From the NCBI RefSeq assembly GCF_005280735.1, contig NZ_CP040078.1, forward strand, positions 2,852,001 through 2,916,000: DNA of 64,000 nt, given 5' to 3'. Origin of the DNA: Trinickia violacea. Its GTDB lineage: Bacteria > Pseudomonadota > Gammaproteobacteria > Burkholderiales > Burkholderiaceae. The first letter of the stretch is position 1, and the number at the start of each line of letters is the position of its first letter. The notes under the pieces are model-generated. The model was given only the letters and a program-made list of their open reading frames with translations. It was not told the DNA's origin and did not search any database. The translations under genes and the position numbers were made by a program. This document shows, piece after piece, positions 8,827-18,251 of the stretch.

Positions 8827-9291
8827 GATTCTTCCTCAAGAGTAAAAGCGTGCGTCAGGGAGTGATCACACGACAACGGAAGAATAGTGACGTGCCGTAA
8901 CCCAGCCAATTACATCGCAGGTAATAGAATCACCACGGGATCGCTTCGTTTTCCCAGCGCGTGAACGTTCCTGTAGGACTGACCGGGCAGCTTTTTCGTA
9001 TTCGATATGGCCGCGTTTTGGATCAGCACATCGTCTCGGGGACAGCAAATCGGCCATAGCCGACGTTCAGGTATCGGTATCGCTGAGGCGGCTACGCGTC
9101 AATTTCCCGACACTCGCACCTCGGACGTGGTGAGCGACCGGTCCCGCTGAAACCGGATACGTGCATACAACCCTAAACGGTCGCTGAGTCCCTCGTGACC
9201 ACAGCGTCCGCTTCTTCCACACAAGAGACCTTCGCAGCGAAGGATGCCCTACGACCGAAGCCCGGACCGAATCGTCTTGTACCGCTGATCA
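8827..9291. other. Intergenic stretch of about 465 bases
   Basis: I find no credible gene here. A compact hairpin (CCTTCGC, one base, GCGAAGG) at 9229-9243 lies about 50 bases beyond the stop of the leftward chemoreceptor gene and could help end the dha-region transcript. The left part should hold the promoter of the AhpD-like gene. Confidence 0.4.
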
Positions 9292-11205
9292 CTACGCCTT
9301 GAACCCGCTCACCTCCGCGGACAAGGTGACGGCATAGTCCTGCAATGACTGGGCGGAAGCGGCTACCTGCTCTACGAGCGTGGCATTCTGCTGGGTAACC
9401 GTATCGAGCTGGGTGACCGCTTTGCTGACCTGCTCGATCCCCCTGCTCTGCTCCTTACTGGCCTCCATCACCTCCGTCATGATGGTCGCCGCACCTGTCG
9501 TCGACTGGATTATTTCTCCCATTGCCTCGCCGGCTTGCTGGACCAGCGCATTGCCCGCCTGCACATTGTTCGCCGCGTTTGAGATCAACGCCTTGATCTC
9601 CTTGGCTGACGCCGCCGCGCGCTGCGCCAAACTGCGCACCTCAGCCGCCACGACCGCAAAGCCTCGACCCTGCTCACCTGCACGAGCAGCTTCCACTGCG
9701 GCGTTGAGCGCCAGAATGTTTGTCTGAAAGGCGATGCCGTCGATCGTGCCTGTAATTGCTACGACCTTTCGCGAGGACTGATCGATGGAGTCCATGGTCG
9801 ATACGAACTGCGCGATCACTTCTCCACCCCGTTCGGCAGCACGAAACGCTTCCGTCGCAAGCCTGTGAGCGCCGTCCGCGCTTTCCGCATTTTGTTTGAC
9901 AGTCGCCGTCAACTCTTCCATGAAGGCCGCGGTTTCCTGCAGGGAAGCAGCCTGCGCTCCCGTCCGAGCCGAAAGGTCACGGTTACCCGTCGCAATCTCG
10001 TGTGAGGCTGATTGGAGCTGGGCCGCGTTCGTTGCGACGTTGCGCACCAGTCCCTGCAGCCTTTCGATGAACACATTGAAACTGCGCGCGACTGCTGCGA
10101 ATTCCTGTCCCCCTGTTTCTTCAAGCCGCCTTGTGAGGTCGGCCTCTCCTGACGCAAGCTCATCGATGTTGGATTTGAGCTCGTTCACCCGGTGCATGAG
10201 CATTCGTATGCCCAAAACCATGAGAGCCAGAAGCGCGATGCTCATCGGGATCTGCACAAACGCGAGACGACTAACAATGCGGTCGCTGTTTACCGTAAGC
10301 GTCGAATCAGGCAGGCTGGCGGCAATAATCCACGGACTGTGAGGAATCGCGGTCATGAACAGGGTGCGCTTCTCTCCGTCTACGTCGTATGCAGTCCGAG
10401 CCTGCATCGTTTGTCCGTCACGCGACAGCGCGCGTTGAATCTCAACTACCATCGGCGCGATCGGGGCGAGATCGCTGAGACGCTTGAGTACGAGATCGCC
10501 CCGGATCTTGCTGCTGTTGCTGACAATCGTGCCGTCCGCCTCGAGGATCAGGATCTGTGCGCCGATTCGGCGTTCCATATCGGCCACCAACTGGTTAAAA
10601 AATTCTAGCGAAACGTTGATGGTTGACACGCCGTAAAGCTCATTTCCTTTGTAAATACCCATCGCGCATGCAGTCCGCGGCTGTGGGCTCGCATCATCAC
10701 GGAACGCCTTGGACCAGCCGCATGTGCCCTTCAGCGCCGCGGTGCCGTTTTCATACCATGCCTGCTCCCAATACTTCAACGAGTCAGCCTGATTCCAATA
10801 CGTATTTGCCTCCAGTTTTCCAGTCGACGCATTTCGGACGAAGAAACTGCTGAATCGGTCACGGCCCGCTTCCCGCTTGTTAGGCAGAGGCCAAATGCCT
10901 CCGCCTGCCACGTTTGTGTCGCCGTACTGGTCGATCAGTCCCGGCAGTACCTGATCGATCTGGTCGCTGCCCAGCAGCGCAACTGTCTGTGTGATAGCGC
11001 GTTGCTGCGCCTCCACCCTTCTTAGCTGATCACTGATGGCAATTGAAATCTGGCCAACCTGGTTTTGGACCAGTTTGCTCTCCAGCGTTGCCAGATCTGG
11101 CTCGACGAAGAACCGGATCATTAAAAAAGTAGCCAAGGCAATCACCAAGAGCGCCGCACATCCCGCCACCGTAAACCGGGACCCGACAGACGACAGAGAT
11201 TTCAT
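9292..11205 (-). CDS. Methyl-accepting chemotaxis protein with periplasmic Cache-type sensor
   Basis: The 637-residue chemoreceptor has an N-terminal membrane segment (about residues 12-33), a large periplasmic domain resembling double-Cache sensors (WYENG near residue 150), a second membrane segment near residue 310, a HAMP region, and a cytoplasmic signalling domain with the conserved hairpin tip (LALNAAVEAARAGEQGRGF). No C-terminal CheR-tethering pentapeptide (NWETF type) is seen. It starts 23 bases after the GapN-type gene, so it is probably the last gene of the glycerol/DHA block and may sense a substrate of that route; ligand identity is inference. Confidence 0.9.
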   Translation of the reverse strand: MKSLSSVGSRFTVAGCAALLVIALATFLMIRFFVEPDLATLESKLVQNQVGQISIAISDQLRRVEAQQRAITQTVALLGSDQIDQVLPGLIDQYGDTNVAGGGIWPLPNKREAGRDRFSSFFVRNASTGKLEANTYWNQADSLKYWEQAWYENGTAALKGTCGWSKAFRDDASPQPRTACAMGIYKGNELYGVSTINVSLEFFNQLVADMERRIGAQILILEADGTIVSNSSKIRGDLVLKRLSDLAPIAPMVVEIQRALSRDGQTMQARTAYDVDGEKRTLFMTAIPHSPWIIAASLPDSTLTVNSDRIVSRLAFVQIPMSIALLALMVLGIRMLMHRVNELKSNIDELASGEADLTRRLEETGGQEFAAVARSFNVFIERLQGLVRNVATNAAQLQSASHEIATGNRDLSARTGAQAASLQETAAFMEELTATVKQNAESADGAHRLATEAFRAAERGGEVIAQFVSTMDSIDQSSRKVVAITGTIDGIAFQTNILALNAAVEAARAGEQGRGFAVVAAEVRSLAQRAAASAKEIKALISNAANNVQAGNALVQQAGEAMGEIIQSTTGAATIMTEVMEASKEQSRGIEQVSKAVTQLDTVTQQNATLVEQVAASAQSLQDYAVTLSAEVSGFKA

Positions 11206-11228
11206 GCTTCCCTCTTAGGCTGCGCAGG

Positions 11229-12866
11229 TCAAAGGATGAAGCCTGTGTTAATGAAGGTTGACCGACGATCTTGCACAATCGCATTTAGGAGTTCTTTGTT
11301 CTCCATCGTCTGCTTGGCTGCTACCATCGACCGGATTGAAAATGCTCGAAGCGCGTCGGCAACTGACAGGGTCCCCTCCGCCGAGTCCTTGCGACCAGCA
11401 AAAGGGAACACGTCAGGCCCGCGCTGACACTGACTATTAAGATTGACACGGCAGACCTGATTCACCAGTGGGTCAACCAGCGCACCGATTGTCGCGGGGT
11501 CGCTACCGAATATGCTCACCTGTTGGCCGTGATCGGAGGTAATGACGTATTCGAGTGCTTCTTCTATGTCGTCGTACGCCATAACGGGCACAAGCGGGCC
11601 GAACTGCTCTTCACGATACAGCTTCATGCCCGCGGAAACGGGATAAATCACCGCGGGCTTGTACAGCGTGGCACTGAAAGCACCACCACCGTCATTCACA
11701 ATTCGCGCACCTTTCGCAACCGCATCTTCAATTGCCTCCTTCATGTAGGCCGTTCGATGAAGCCCGGGCAACGGAGTGATCTTGACGTTCTTCTCCCAAG
11801 GCATCCCGATTTTCAGGTTATCCAAAGCCTCACAGAAACGCGACAGGAATCGGTCGACGAGTGACCGGTGAACAATGAGCATCTTCAGGGCAGTACAACG
11901 CTGCCCGTTAAATGAAAGCGCGCCCGCCAGACATTCCGTCACAGTCAGGTCGAGATCTGCATCAGGCAGCACGATCGCGGCGTTCTTGGCATCCAATCCC
12001 AGAATCGCTCGCAGCCGATGGGATTTTGGGTGCCGTTTTTTCAGTTGATCTGCGACCTTGCTAGACCCAATCAGCGCCAGGACATTCACTTTCCCGCTGG
12101 CAAGCATGCGCGGGACGACCAGTGCGCCAGGCGCATAGATAATGTTAACCACGCCGGGCGGAAACGCTTCATGAAAGGCCGCGAGCAACGGCTCGAAAAG
12201 CAGCGCACCGTACTGTGGTGGTTTCAGCACCACAGTATTGCCCATCAGCAGCGCGGGGATCAACGTCGCGAAGGTTTCGTTCAGGGGGTAGTTGTACGGC
12301 CCCATACACAGGACGACGCCCAATGGCGTGCGTCGGATCTGCCCGATCGTCGCTTCCGCGACTTCAAAGCGTGAAGACCGGTTATCCAGGTCCTTCAGCG
12401 CATCGATGGTCTGACGGATGTAGTCGATTGTTCGATCGAATTCCTTGGCAGAATCATCGGCCGATTTTCCAATTTCCCACAGCAAGGTTTTGACGACTTT
12501 CGACTTGACGGCAATCATTTGCCGCACAAATACTTCCATGCAATTGATGCGGCCTTCGACAGTCATCACTGGCCACGTACCTCGGCCGCTGTCATATGCC
12601 GCTACCGCCGCGTCGAGCGCCGCATCGCTTTCCGGCTCCCCCATCCTTGGGACGCTGCCGATCTCCAGTTGACGAAGATCCGCCGATACCGGGTCGCGGA
12701 TACACACAGGAGAAAGAACCAAATCGTTCGGACCCTCCCATTTCCGCAACGCTCCGCCAACCAGCCAAACACGCTGGTCGACGCGGCTGTCGAGACGATG
12801 CTCCGCCGGCACTTCGTCTGCTTTAGGGAAACATAGAGAAAGTTCGTTATCCTTATTTACTATCAT
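11229..12866 (-). CDS. gapN: NADP-dependent non-phosphorylating glyceraldehyde-3-phosphate dehydrogenase-type ALDH
   Basis: The 545-residue protein is an aldehyde dehydrogenase of the GapN-like group, which oxidises glyceraldehyde 3-phosphate directly to 3-phosphoglycerate with NADP+, yielding NADPH and no ATP. The catalytic cysteine is Cys324 in NGQRCTALK, and GPYNYPLNE near residue 190 is the conserved Asn region. The motif preceding the cysteine reads LGLDAKN instead of the ELGGK common in ALDHs, a divergence I associate with this subgroup but cannot verify here. It lies just downstream of the triosephosphate isomerase gene, consistent with consuming GAP made from DHA. Assignment to GAP as substrate is strong by family and context. 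Confidence 0.82.
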   Translation of the reverse strand: MIVNKDNELSLCFPKADEVPAEHRLDSRVDQRVWLVGGALRKWEGPNDLVLSPVCIRDPVSADLRQLEIGSVPRMGEPESDAALDAAVAAYDSGRGTWPVMTVEGRINCMEVFVRQMIAVKSKVVKTLLWEIGKSADDSAKEFDRTIDYIRQTIDALKDLDNRSSRFEVAEATIGQIRRTPLGVVLCMGPYNYPLNETFATLIPALLMGNTVVLKPPQYGALLFEPLLAAFHEAFPPGVVNIIYAPGALVVPRMLASGKVNVLALIGSSKVADQLKKRHPKSHRLRAILGLDAKNAAIVLPDADLDLTVTECLAGALSFNGQRCTALKMLIVHRSLVDRFLSRFCEALDNLKIGMPWEKNVKITPLPGLHRTAYMKEAIEDAVAKGARIVNDGGGAFSATLYKPAVIYPVSAGMKLYREEQFGPLVPVMAYDDIEEALEYVITSDHGQQVSIFGSDPATIGALVDPLVNQVCRVNLNSQCQRGPDVFPFAGRKDSAEGTLSVADALRAFSIRSMVAAKQTMENKELLNAIVQDRRSTFINTGFIL

Positions 12867-12977
12867 TGCAAATTATCTCGCGTAAAGGATCTCGGCAACC
12901 TATTCTGCTCACAGGTCCTGGCGTTTCAAGAGAAGCGGATAGTCTCGTCGCCAAATACGGGCGGATGCTAAATACGG

Positions 12978-13748
12978 CTATGCAATTGCGTAGTTCGCCG
13001 CCATACGGACAATGTCGAGAAACTGTCCCGCCTCAAGAGAAGCGCCACCGACCAAGGCTCCGTCGATGTCGTTCTGCGCGAACAGATCTGCGGCAGCGGC
13101 AGGCTTCACGCTTCCACCGTAGAGGATCGTTGTATCAGCAAGCGATTCTGATCGCGTTCGCAACAGCCTTCGAATGAACTCATGCATTTCCTGCGCCTGC
13201 TGGGGGCTTGCGCTGCGACCGGTTCCGATTGCCCAGACCGGCTCGTAAGCGAGTACGAGGCTGTGCATCTGATCGGCCGGAAGTGAGTCAAGCACGGCAA
13301 GAAGCTGTGTTTCTACGGTTTCCCTGGCCGCTCCGTCCTCTCGCTCCCGAAGCGTCTCTCCAACACAGACGACTGGCGTGATACTCGCCTGGATGGCTCG
13401 AAGTGCCTTCACTCCCACTGTCGTCAGTGCCTCGCCGTGATACAACCGACGTTCAGAATGCCCGACGATTGCATACGTAGTACCGAACTCTGCAGCCATG
13501 TCTGCAGAGATTTCACCGGTGTAAGCGCCTTCGCGAAATGCGGAGATGTCCTGTACACCCCATCTCAGTGCGGAGCCTGTCAAAATCCTTTGCGTCTCGG
13601 GTACATGGAGGAACGGAACGCACACTGCTGCCGCGCCGATCTTCAACTCCGTAATCGTCGAATCGTCCTTGATTTCGCGCAGCAACCGGGCGTTAGACGC
13701 AATCGTTCCGTTCATTTTCCAGTTACCGATCACCAGCTTCCTTGGCAT
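12978..13748 (-). CDS. tpiA: Triosephosphate isomerase
   Basis: The 256-residue protein contains all catalytic elements: Lys11 in GNWKMN, His97 in VGHSERR and Glu169 in AYEPVWAIGTG, plus the flexible loop-6 sequence. It interconverts DHAP and D-glyceraldehyde 3-phosphate in the cytoplasm. Position between a DHA kinase and a GapN-type dehydrogenase makes it a dedicated catabolic copy; a housekeeping tpiA is expected elsewhere in such genomes (inference). Confidence 0.96.
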   Translation of the reverse strand: MPRKLVIGNWKMNGTIASNARLLREIKDDSTITELKIGAAAVCVPFLHVPETQRILTGSALRWGVQDISAFREGAYTGEISADMAAEFGTTYAIVGHSERRLYHGEALTTVGVKALRAIQASITPVVCVGETLREREDGAARETVETQLLAVLDSLPADQMHSLVLAYEPVWAIGTGRSASPQQAQEMHEFIRRLLRTRSESLADTTILYGGSVKPAAAADLFAQNDIDGALVGGASLEAGQFLDIVRMAANYAIA

Positions 13749-13893
13749 TGCTCTCTCCGTTGTCGCAGCCGCTCCGCTCGAAAACAGACTGCAGCCGAGT
13801 CGTCGAAGGGGACGAGCCGGCGAAGATGAATCGCAACGAGCGGCGCAAGGGAGCGTAAATCGTGCCGATGCGCCGCTTCACCACAATGGCTCA

Positions 13894-15609
13894 CTAACGT
13901 GCGGCAATGTACGGCTGTAAGGCCTTCAGCCAGCACACGACTGCGACAGCTCCCCCATCAGGAGAGCCGATCGCACGCGCGCCCAGATAGCTTGCCCGTC
14001 CCGCGCGTGGCGTCATATGTGCCGTATCTTCCGCGCCGGACTCCGCGGCTTCCACTGCAGCCGCCCACGCTTTCGCGACATCCTGGCCGGATCTCAGTCC
14101 ACTCTCGAAAGCGGCGACCGCAGGTACCAATGCGTCGAGCATTGTGCGATCCCCAGGCTTCGCGCCCCCCAATTCGCCGATAGCGTCAGCCGCACCGGCC
14201 ATCGCTGCGGCCCAATCCGATGCAGCCGGGTTCGGATGATCCGCCAGCTTCCGGGCGGCCCGAAGCAGTGCAGTGGCATAGAACGGCCCCGAACTGCCTG
14301 CTATCGCCCTGCGCAATGCCATGCCGAGGGCGGCAAGCGCCCTGTCGGGGGTGACAAGAGCGGTGGAAGGAACTGCAAGGATCGCCTCCGCGGCGCGCCT
14401 CATGCTGGCTCCAAGGTCACCATCACCGGCCTTCGAATCGAGTTCTGTCAGGATGGCTTCCTTGTCGATCAGCGCGTGTGCGACCGCTTGCAATGCGGGC
14501 CCGAGCCTGTCGGACCATCCGTGGCCGTCATCGTCCGAGGGGCTCGTCTCCAGATCAGGTCCCGTGACCGTGATCGCGGGCACGATACGGATATGGTGAT
14601 TGACAGTCCCAACGCCGGGCCATGCGCGAGCTTCGGTTTCGGCATCCAGCAATGCCAGCATTTCATCATCCACGCGTAGGATGGAAATGGAGCAGCCAGG
14701 CATATCAAGAGCCGACAGAAATGTGCCTGCCCATGCCCGGTCAACCGTCACGTTCCGGCGATTCAGGCTCGCAAATGCATCCCGCAGAACGATCGCCAAT
14801 TCCATCTCCGGAGTAGCGCCCAGCCCGTTCACCAGCAGCACAACACGTTCGCCGCTTTTTAACGCCAAATCTTCGATGATGTTGACGAGCAGCGTTTCTG
14901 TCAGTTCGCTGGCTTGCATCGGGGCGGTACGCTCGACGCCCTTCTCGCCATGAATGCCCAGACCCAGTTCGATCTCGTCGTCCGCGAGGTGGAAGCCAGC
15001 CTTTTTTGCGCCAGGTAAAGTACATCCGTCGAGCGCAACGCCCATAGTCCCAAGGTTGGCGGCCGCCTTCCGCGCAATTGCGGCCACCTGATCCAAGGAC
15101 TGCCGCCGCGCCGCAGCAGCACCCGCAATCTTGTGTACCAGTACGGTACCTGCGATACCGCGACGCTGATGGTGCTCTATTCGACCGCGTAGCGACACGT
15201 CGTCTGCTACCGTCACAACTTCCACAGGGATCCCCTCGGATCTTGCCAACTCGGCCGCGAGACCGAAGTTGAGACGGTCGCCCGTGTAGTTCTTCACAAT
15301 AAGCAACGCACCTCGCTCTCCGGCCGTCGCGTGAATCGCTGCAAGCACAGCGTCGGTAGACGGAGAGGTGAAAACCTCGCCGCACACGGCTGCACTGAGC
15401 ATACCTGCGCCTACATATCCGCCGTGCGCGGGTTCATGGCCGCTGCCGCCGCCGGAGATGATTGCGACGGGGCGCTCCGACGGCTCGGGAAGCGCATGAC
15501 GAATCAGAATGTTTTCGCCACCCAGGATGGCGACATGCGGCGCTTGCCGGGCAAGCCCCTCAAGCATTTCGCGGACAACATTCGACGGATCATTGACGAG
15601 TTTTTTCAT
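13894..15609 (-). CDS. ATP-type dihydroxyacetone kinase (DhaK-DhaL fusion)
   Basis: The 571-residue protein fuses an N-terminal DhaK domain (about 1-330) to a C-terminal DhaL/DAK2 domain (about 360-571), the layout of ATP-dependent DHA kinases, some of which act on other trioses or tetroses. The substrate-binding histidine is His220 in LGLGIHGE, the GGGSGH loop is at residues 53-58, and the DAK2 nucleotide site reads AGDGDLG. It lies next to a second, PTS-type DhaKLM set, so the block encodes two kinases of the same family. Erythrulose or another ketose is an alternative substrate. Confidence 0.92.
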   Translation of the reverse strand: MKKLVNDPSNVVREMLEGLARQAPHVAILGGENILIRHALPEPSERPVAIISGGGSGHEPAHGGYVGAGMLSAAVCGEVFTSPSTDAVLAAIHATAGERGALLIVKNYTGDRLNFGLAAELARSEGIPVEVVTVADDVSLRGRIEHHQRRGIAGTVLVHKIAGAAAARRQSLDQVAAIARKAAANLGTMGVALDGCTLPGAKKAGFHLADDEIELGLGIHGEKGVERTAPMQASELTETLLVNIIEDLALKSGERVVLLVNGLGATPEMELAIVLRDAFASLNRRNVTVDRAWAGTFLSALDMPGCSISILRVDDEMLALLDAETEARAWPGVGTVNHHIRIVPAITVTGPDLETSPSDDDGHGWSDRLGPALQAVAHALIDKEAILTELDSKAGDGDLGASMRRAAEAILAVPSTALVTPDRALAALGMALRRAIAGSSGPFYATALLRAARKLADHPNPAASDWAAAMAGAADAIGELGGAKPGDRTMLDALVPAVAAFESGLRSGQDVAKAWAAAVEAAESGAEDTAHMTPRAGRASYLGARAIGSPDGGAVAVVCWLKALQPYIAAR

Positions 15610-15663
15610 GGCAGTCTACTGAGACGGTTACAAGGCTATCGGTGCAGATGGCGGAATGTTCAT

Positions 15664-16005
15664 TCATGCAGCGTTGACCAACGAGGCGGGGGCCTCTGCA
15701 TTGGCTGCTGCCAGCACTGCGCGCGCGTCCTGCACCGCTTGTCCGAACGACAACGTGACGATGCGCTTCCCGTTGAATCGCGCATCGTCGATCGCCCGAT
15801 CGGCCACGACGAGAATGGCCGGGCTCGCGTCGATCTCCTCGCGGGTCAGGGTGTTGTGAACGCCGAGCGCGCTGTGTATTTCGATGCGCAGGCGCCGGCC
15901 GATCGACGCCGCAGCCTCGATCAGGCCCTCCGTTGCAAAGAACGCGGGCATCACGCGGTCCGGATACGAAACGAGAATCGCAAGCGCGTGCATATGCGTT
16001 TCCAT
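15664..16005 (-). CDS. Fructose-PTS EIIB-like protein without the phospho-cysteine
   Basis: The 113-residue product follows the PTS fructose-specific EIIB domain along its length: a first beta strand, the segment FFATEGLIEAA, a strand with EIHSALGV, LTREEIDASPAILVVADRAID, and RFNGKRI. In functional EIIB domains the phosphorylated cysteine lies in a CPTGIAHT loop; the aligned residues here are YPDRVMPA, so Cys is replaced by Tyr and the His/Thr are also lost. It may have become a binding or regulatory subunit for the dha-linked PTS. The start may instead be the Met four codons in, which has GGAAACG before it. It lies between the aquaglyceroporin and DHA kinase genes. Confidence 0.75.
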   Translation of the reverse strand: METHMHALAILVSYPDRVMPAFFATEGLIEAAASIGRRLRIEIHSALGVHNTLTREEIDASPAILVVADRAIDDARFNGKRIVTLSFGQAVQDARAVLAAANAEAPASLVNAA

Positions 16006-16073
16006 TTGAGGTAGGGAGCGAGGCCGTTCATTGCATGCATCTCCCGTGCAACGAACGGCCCGAGCCCGTTCGA

Positions 16074-16796
16074 TCAGATCATCCCGGCCAGTCTGGCTGC
16101 GGCAATCGCACCGATCCCTCCGAGGATCGGCCCGACGATGGGCACCCAGGCGTACGACCAGTCAGACGGCCCCTTGCCGGCAATCGGCAAGATCGAGTGT
16201 GCGATGCGTGCGCCGAAATCGCGGGCGGGATTGATCGCGAATCCGGTCGGGCCGCCAAGCGACAGCCCGATGCCGTACACGATCAGCGCCACGATCAGCG
16301 GGCCAAGCACCCCGGTCGTCCCGACTGCCTTGTTGAAAATCGCCACTACCAGAAAGACCAGGACGAAGGTGCCGATGAGTTCCGTCAGCATGTTGGCGAA
16401 CGGCGCGCGGATGGCGGGGCCGGTCGAAAAACAGGCCAGCTTGATTCCGGCGTCTTCCGTGTTTTTCCAATGCGAGAGATACGTCAGCCAGACCAGCACC
16501 GCGCCTAGAAAAGCGCCGAGGAGCTGCCCCGCCAAATACGGCAGCACCTCATTGCCGGGGAAATGACCCAACGCGTAGAACGCGAGCGTTACCGCCGGAT
16601 TGAGGTGGCCTTGACTGCCAAGCGCCACCGCCGTCACCACTCCCGCCAATACCGCGAAGGCCCAGCCGGTTGCGATGACGATCCAGCCGGAGTTCTGCCC
16701 CTTCGATTTGGACAACAGAACATTCGACACGACGCCGTTTCCCATCAGCACAAGGATAGCAGTGCCAATTAATTCACCAACGAATCCGTTTTCCAT
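16074..16796 (-). CDS. Aquaglyceroporin (MIP family, GlpF-like)
   Basis: The 240-residue membrane protein has the two pore motifs: NPA at residues 66-68 (GHLNPAV) and NPA at 189-191 followed by R-D (INPARDFGARI). The Asp after the second motif is typical of glycerol facilitators as opposed to strict water channels. Six hydrophobic helices are evident. The ATG at 16796 is preferred over one four codons upstream because GGAGG lies at ideal distance. It begins 8 bases or less after the dhaK stop region and so belongs to the dha operon, importing glycerol or DHA by facilitated diffusion. Confidence 0.93.
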   Translation of the reverse strand: MENGFVGELIGTAILVLMGNGVVSNVLLSKSKGQNSGWIVIATGWAFAVLAGVVTAVALGSQGHLNPAVTLAFYALGHFPGNEVLPYLAGQLLGAFLGAVLVWLTYLSHWKNTEDAGIKLACFSTGPAIRAPFANMLTELIGTFVLVFLVVAIFNKAVGTTGVLGPLIVALIVYGIGLSLGGPTGFAINPARDFGARIAHSILPIAGKGPSDWSYAWVPIVGPILGGIGAIAAARLAGMI

Positions 16797-16812
16797 TTTC
16801 TCCTCCATTCCG

Positions 16813-17805
16813 TTAGACGCGACCCCAGTGGAGCGCGCCGGTGTGCACAGGGGCGTCCCAGAGGCGGATGAACTCGTCGTCGAGTTCCGTCACCGTGATC
16901 GAGCATCCTGCCATTTCCAGCGATGTCACATAGTTGCCCGTGAGGAAGCGGGCCACTTCAATGCCGTGTTCGCGCAGCATGCGCGTGGCGGCATTCACCA
17001 TCAGATAGAGCTCGATCGACGGCGTGCCGCCGAAGCCATTGACGACGAGCAGGCAGCCGTGACTCCGACGCGGCTCGAGATCCCTGATAATCGAGCCGAC
17101 CAGTTCGGCGGCGATTGCGTCGGCGGTTTCCAGCTTGACTCGGCGGCGGCCGGGCTCGCCGTGAATGCCGACGCCGAGCTCCATTTCGTCGTCAGCGAGG
17201 GTGAATGTCGGCGTGCCCGCTGCCGGGACCGTGCACGAGCTCAACGCCACGCCCATCGAACGCGTGCGGCTGTTCACCGCCTTCGCCAGCGCTTGAAGTT
17301 CGTCGATCGTCCGGCTTTCCTCCGCCGCCGCACCGACCAGCTTTTCCACCACGAGCGTGCCCGCCACGCCGCGGCGGCCGGTCGAGTACGTCGATCGCTC
17401 GACGGCCACATCGTCGTCCACCACGACGCTGAGCACCTTGCCTTCGGCCATCTCGGCGGCCATTTCGAAGTTCATCACGTCGCCCTCATAGTTCTTCACG
17501 ATGAGCAGGCAACCCGCGCCGGTATCGACGGCGTTCATGGCTGCCGCGATCTGATCGGGTGTCGGCGACGTGAAAATCTGCCCCGGGCACGCGGCGTCCA
17601 GCATGCCCAGGCCAACGAAACCGGCATGCAGCGGCTCATGGCCGGCGCCGCCTCCCGATACGAGGCCGACCTTGCCTGGCTTGAGCGTCTTGCGGCGGAC
17701 GAATTTTCGCTCGGCACCCAGTGTGACGATGTCGGCGTGGGCGGCAGCAAAGCCGTCGAGCGACTCTGAAAGCACCGTTTCCGGCGCGTTGATCAACTTC
17801 TTCAT
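16813..17805 (-). CDS. dhaK: PTS-type dihydroxyacetone kinase subunit DhaK
   Basis: The 330-residue protein is a stand-alone DhaK subunit that binds DHA covalently through a hemiaminal to His215 (GVGIHGEPG); the substrate loop GGGAGH is at residues 51-56. It acts with DhaL (which carries ADP/ATP) and DhaM (the phosphoryl donor chain). The ATG at 17805 has AGGAGGAG upstream and forms an ATGA overlap with the HTH gene before it, so translation is coupled. A longer frame of 79 codons upstream is not DhaK-like. Confidence 0.95.
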   Translation of the reverse strand: MKKLINAPETVLSESLDGFAAAHADIVTLGAERKFVRRKTLKPGKVGLVSGGGAGHEPLHAGFVGLGMLDAACPGQIFTSPTPDQIAAAMNAVDTGAGCLLIVKNYEGDVMNFEMAAEMAEGKVLSVVVDDDVAVERSTYSTGRRGVAGTLVVEKLVGAAAEESRTIDELQALAKAVNSRTRSMGVALSSCTVPAAGTPTFTLADDEMELGVGIHGEPGRRRVKLETADAIAAELVGSIIRDLEPRRSHGCLLVVNGFGGTPSIELYLMVNAATRMLREHGIEVARFLTGNYVTSLEMAGCSITVTELDDEFIRLWDAPVHTGALHWGRV

Positions 17806-18251
17806 CGTGTCTCCTCCTGCTCTTGGGGTAAAACCAGGGTGTGCGCCATGTGCGCGAGTGTCCGGACGAAATCGGCGACCAAATGGTCGATCTTCAGGTT
17901 CAACTCTTCGTCGTCGAGATCGGGCAGCGTCACGCTGATCGTGCGGGTCCGGTGCCCCGTACCCGTGGGCAACTGGCGTCGTGGATGCGCGTGACGATAG
18001 AGATCGAGGAACGCATTCTTTTCCGCCGTCGAAAAGTGGCATACGGTGAAGATCGTGCTCAGATGGTCGGCGGGAATCGGTGTCGCGTACGCAGGATTAC
18101 TGATCTGCGAGACGAACGAGCGATGCTTGCCCAGCGCCTGAGCCAGATGTTGCCGCGTGCCCGAAGGGCGACTGTCCAGAACGCCCGCCAGGATGAGCTT
18201 GTATTCGGCCACCAGGTCCCTGCGCCCGGGCGCCTTTGCTTCGTCGTTCAT
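17802..18251 (-). CDS. Putative HTH protein embedded in the dha operon
   Basis: The 149-residue protein has a central helix-turn-helix-like stretch (LAQALGKHRSFVSQISNP, residues about 32-49) reminiscent of Cro/C1-type domains, then a conserved-looking region with FSTAEKNAFLDLYRHAHP. It overlaps the enzyme I gene upstream and dhaK downstream by ATGA in both cases, so it is firmly part of the operon and probably made in step with its neighbours. I do not recognise a named family; a regulator of the dha genes or an accessory protein of the kinase is inferred from position. Confidence 0.7.
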   Translation of the reverse strand: MNDEAKAPGRRDLVAEYKLILAGVLDSRPSGTRQHLAQALGKHRSFVSQISNPAYATPIPADHLSTIFTVCHFSTAEKNAFLDLYRHAHPRRQLPTGTGHRTRTISVTLPDLDDEELNLKIDHLVADFVRTLAHMAHTLVLPQEQEETR

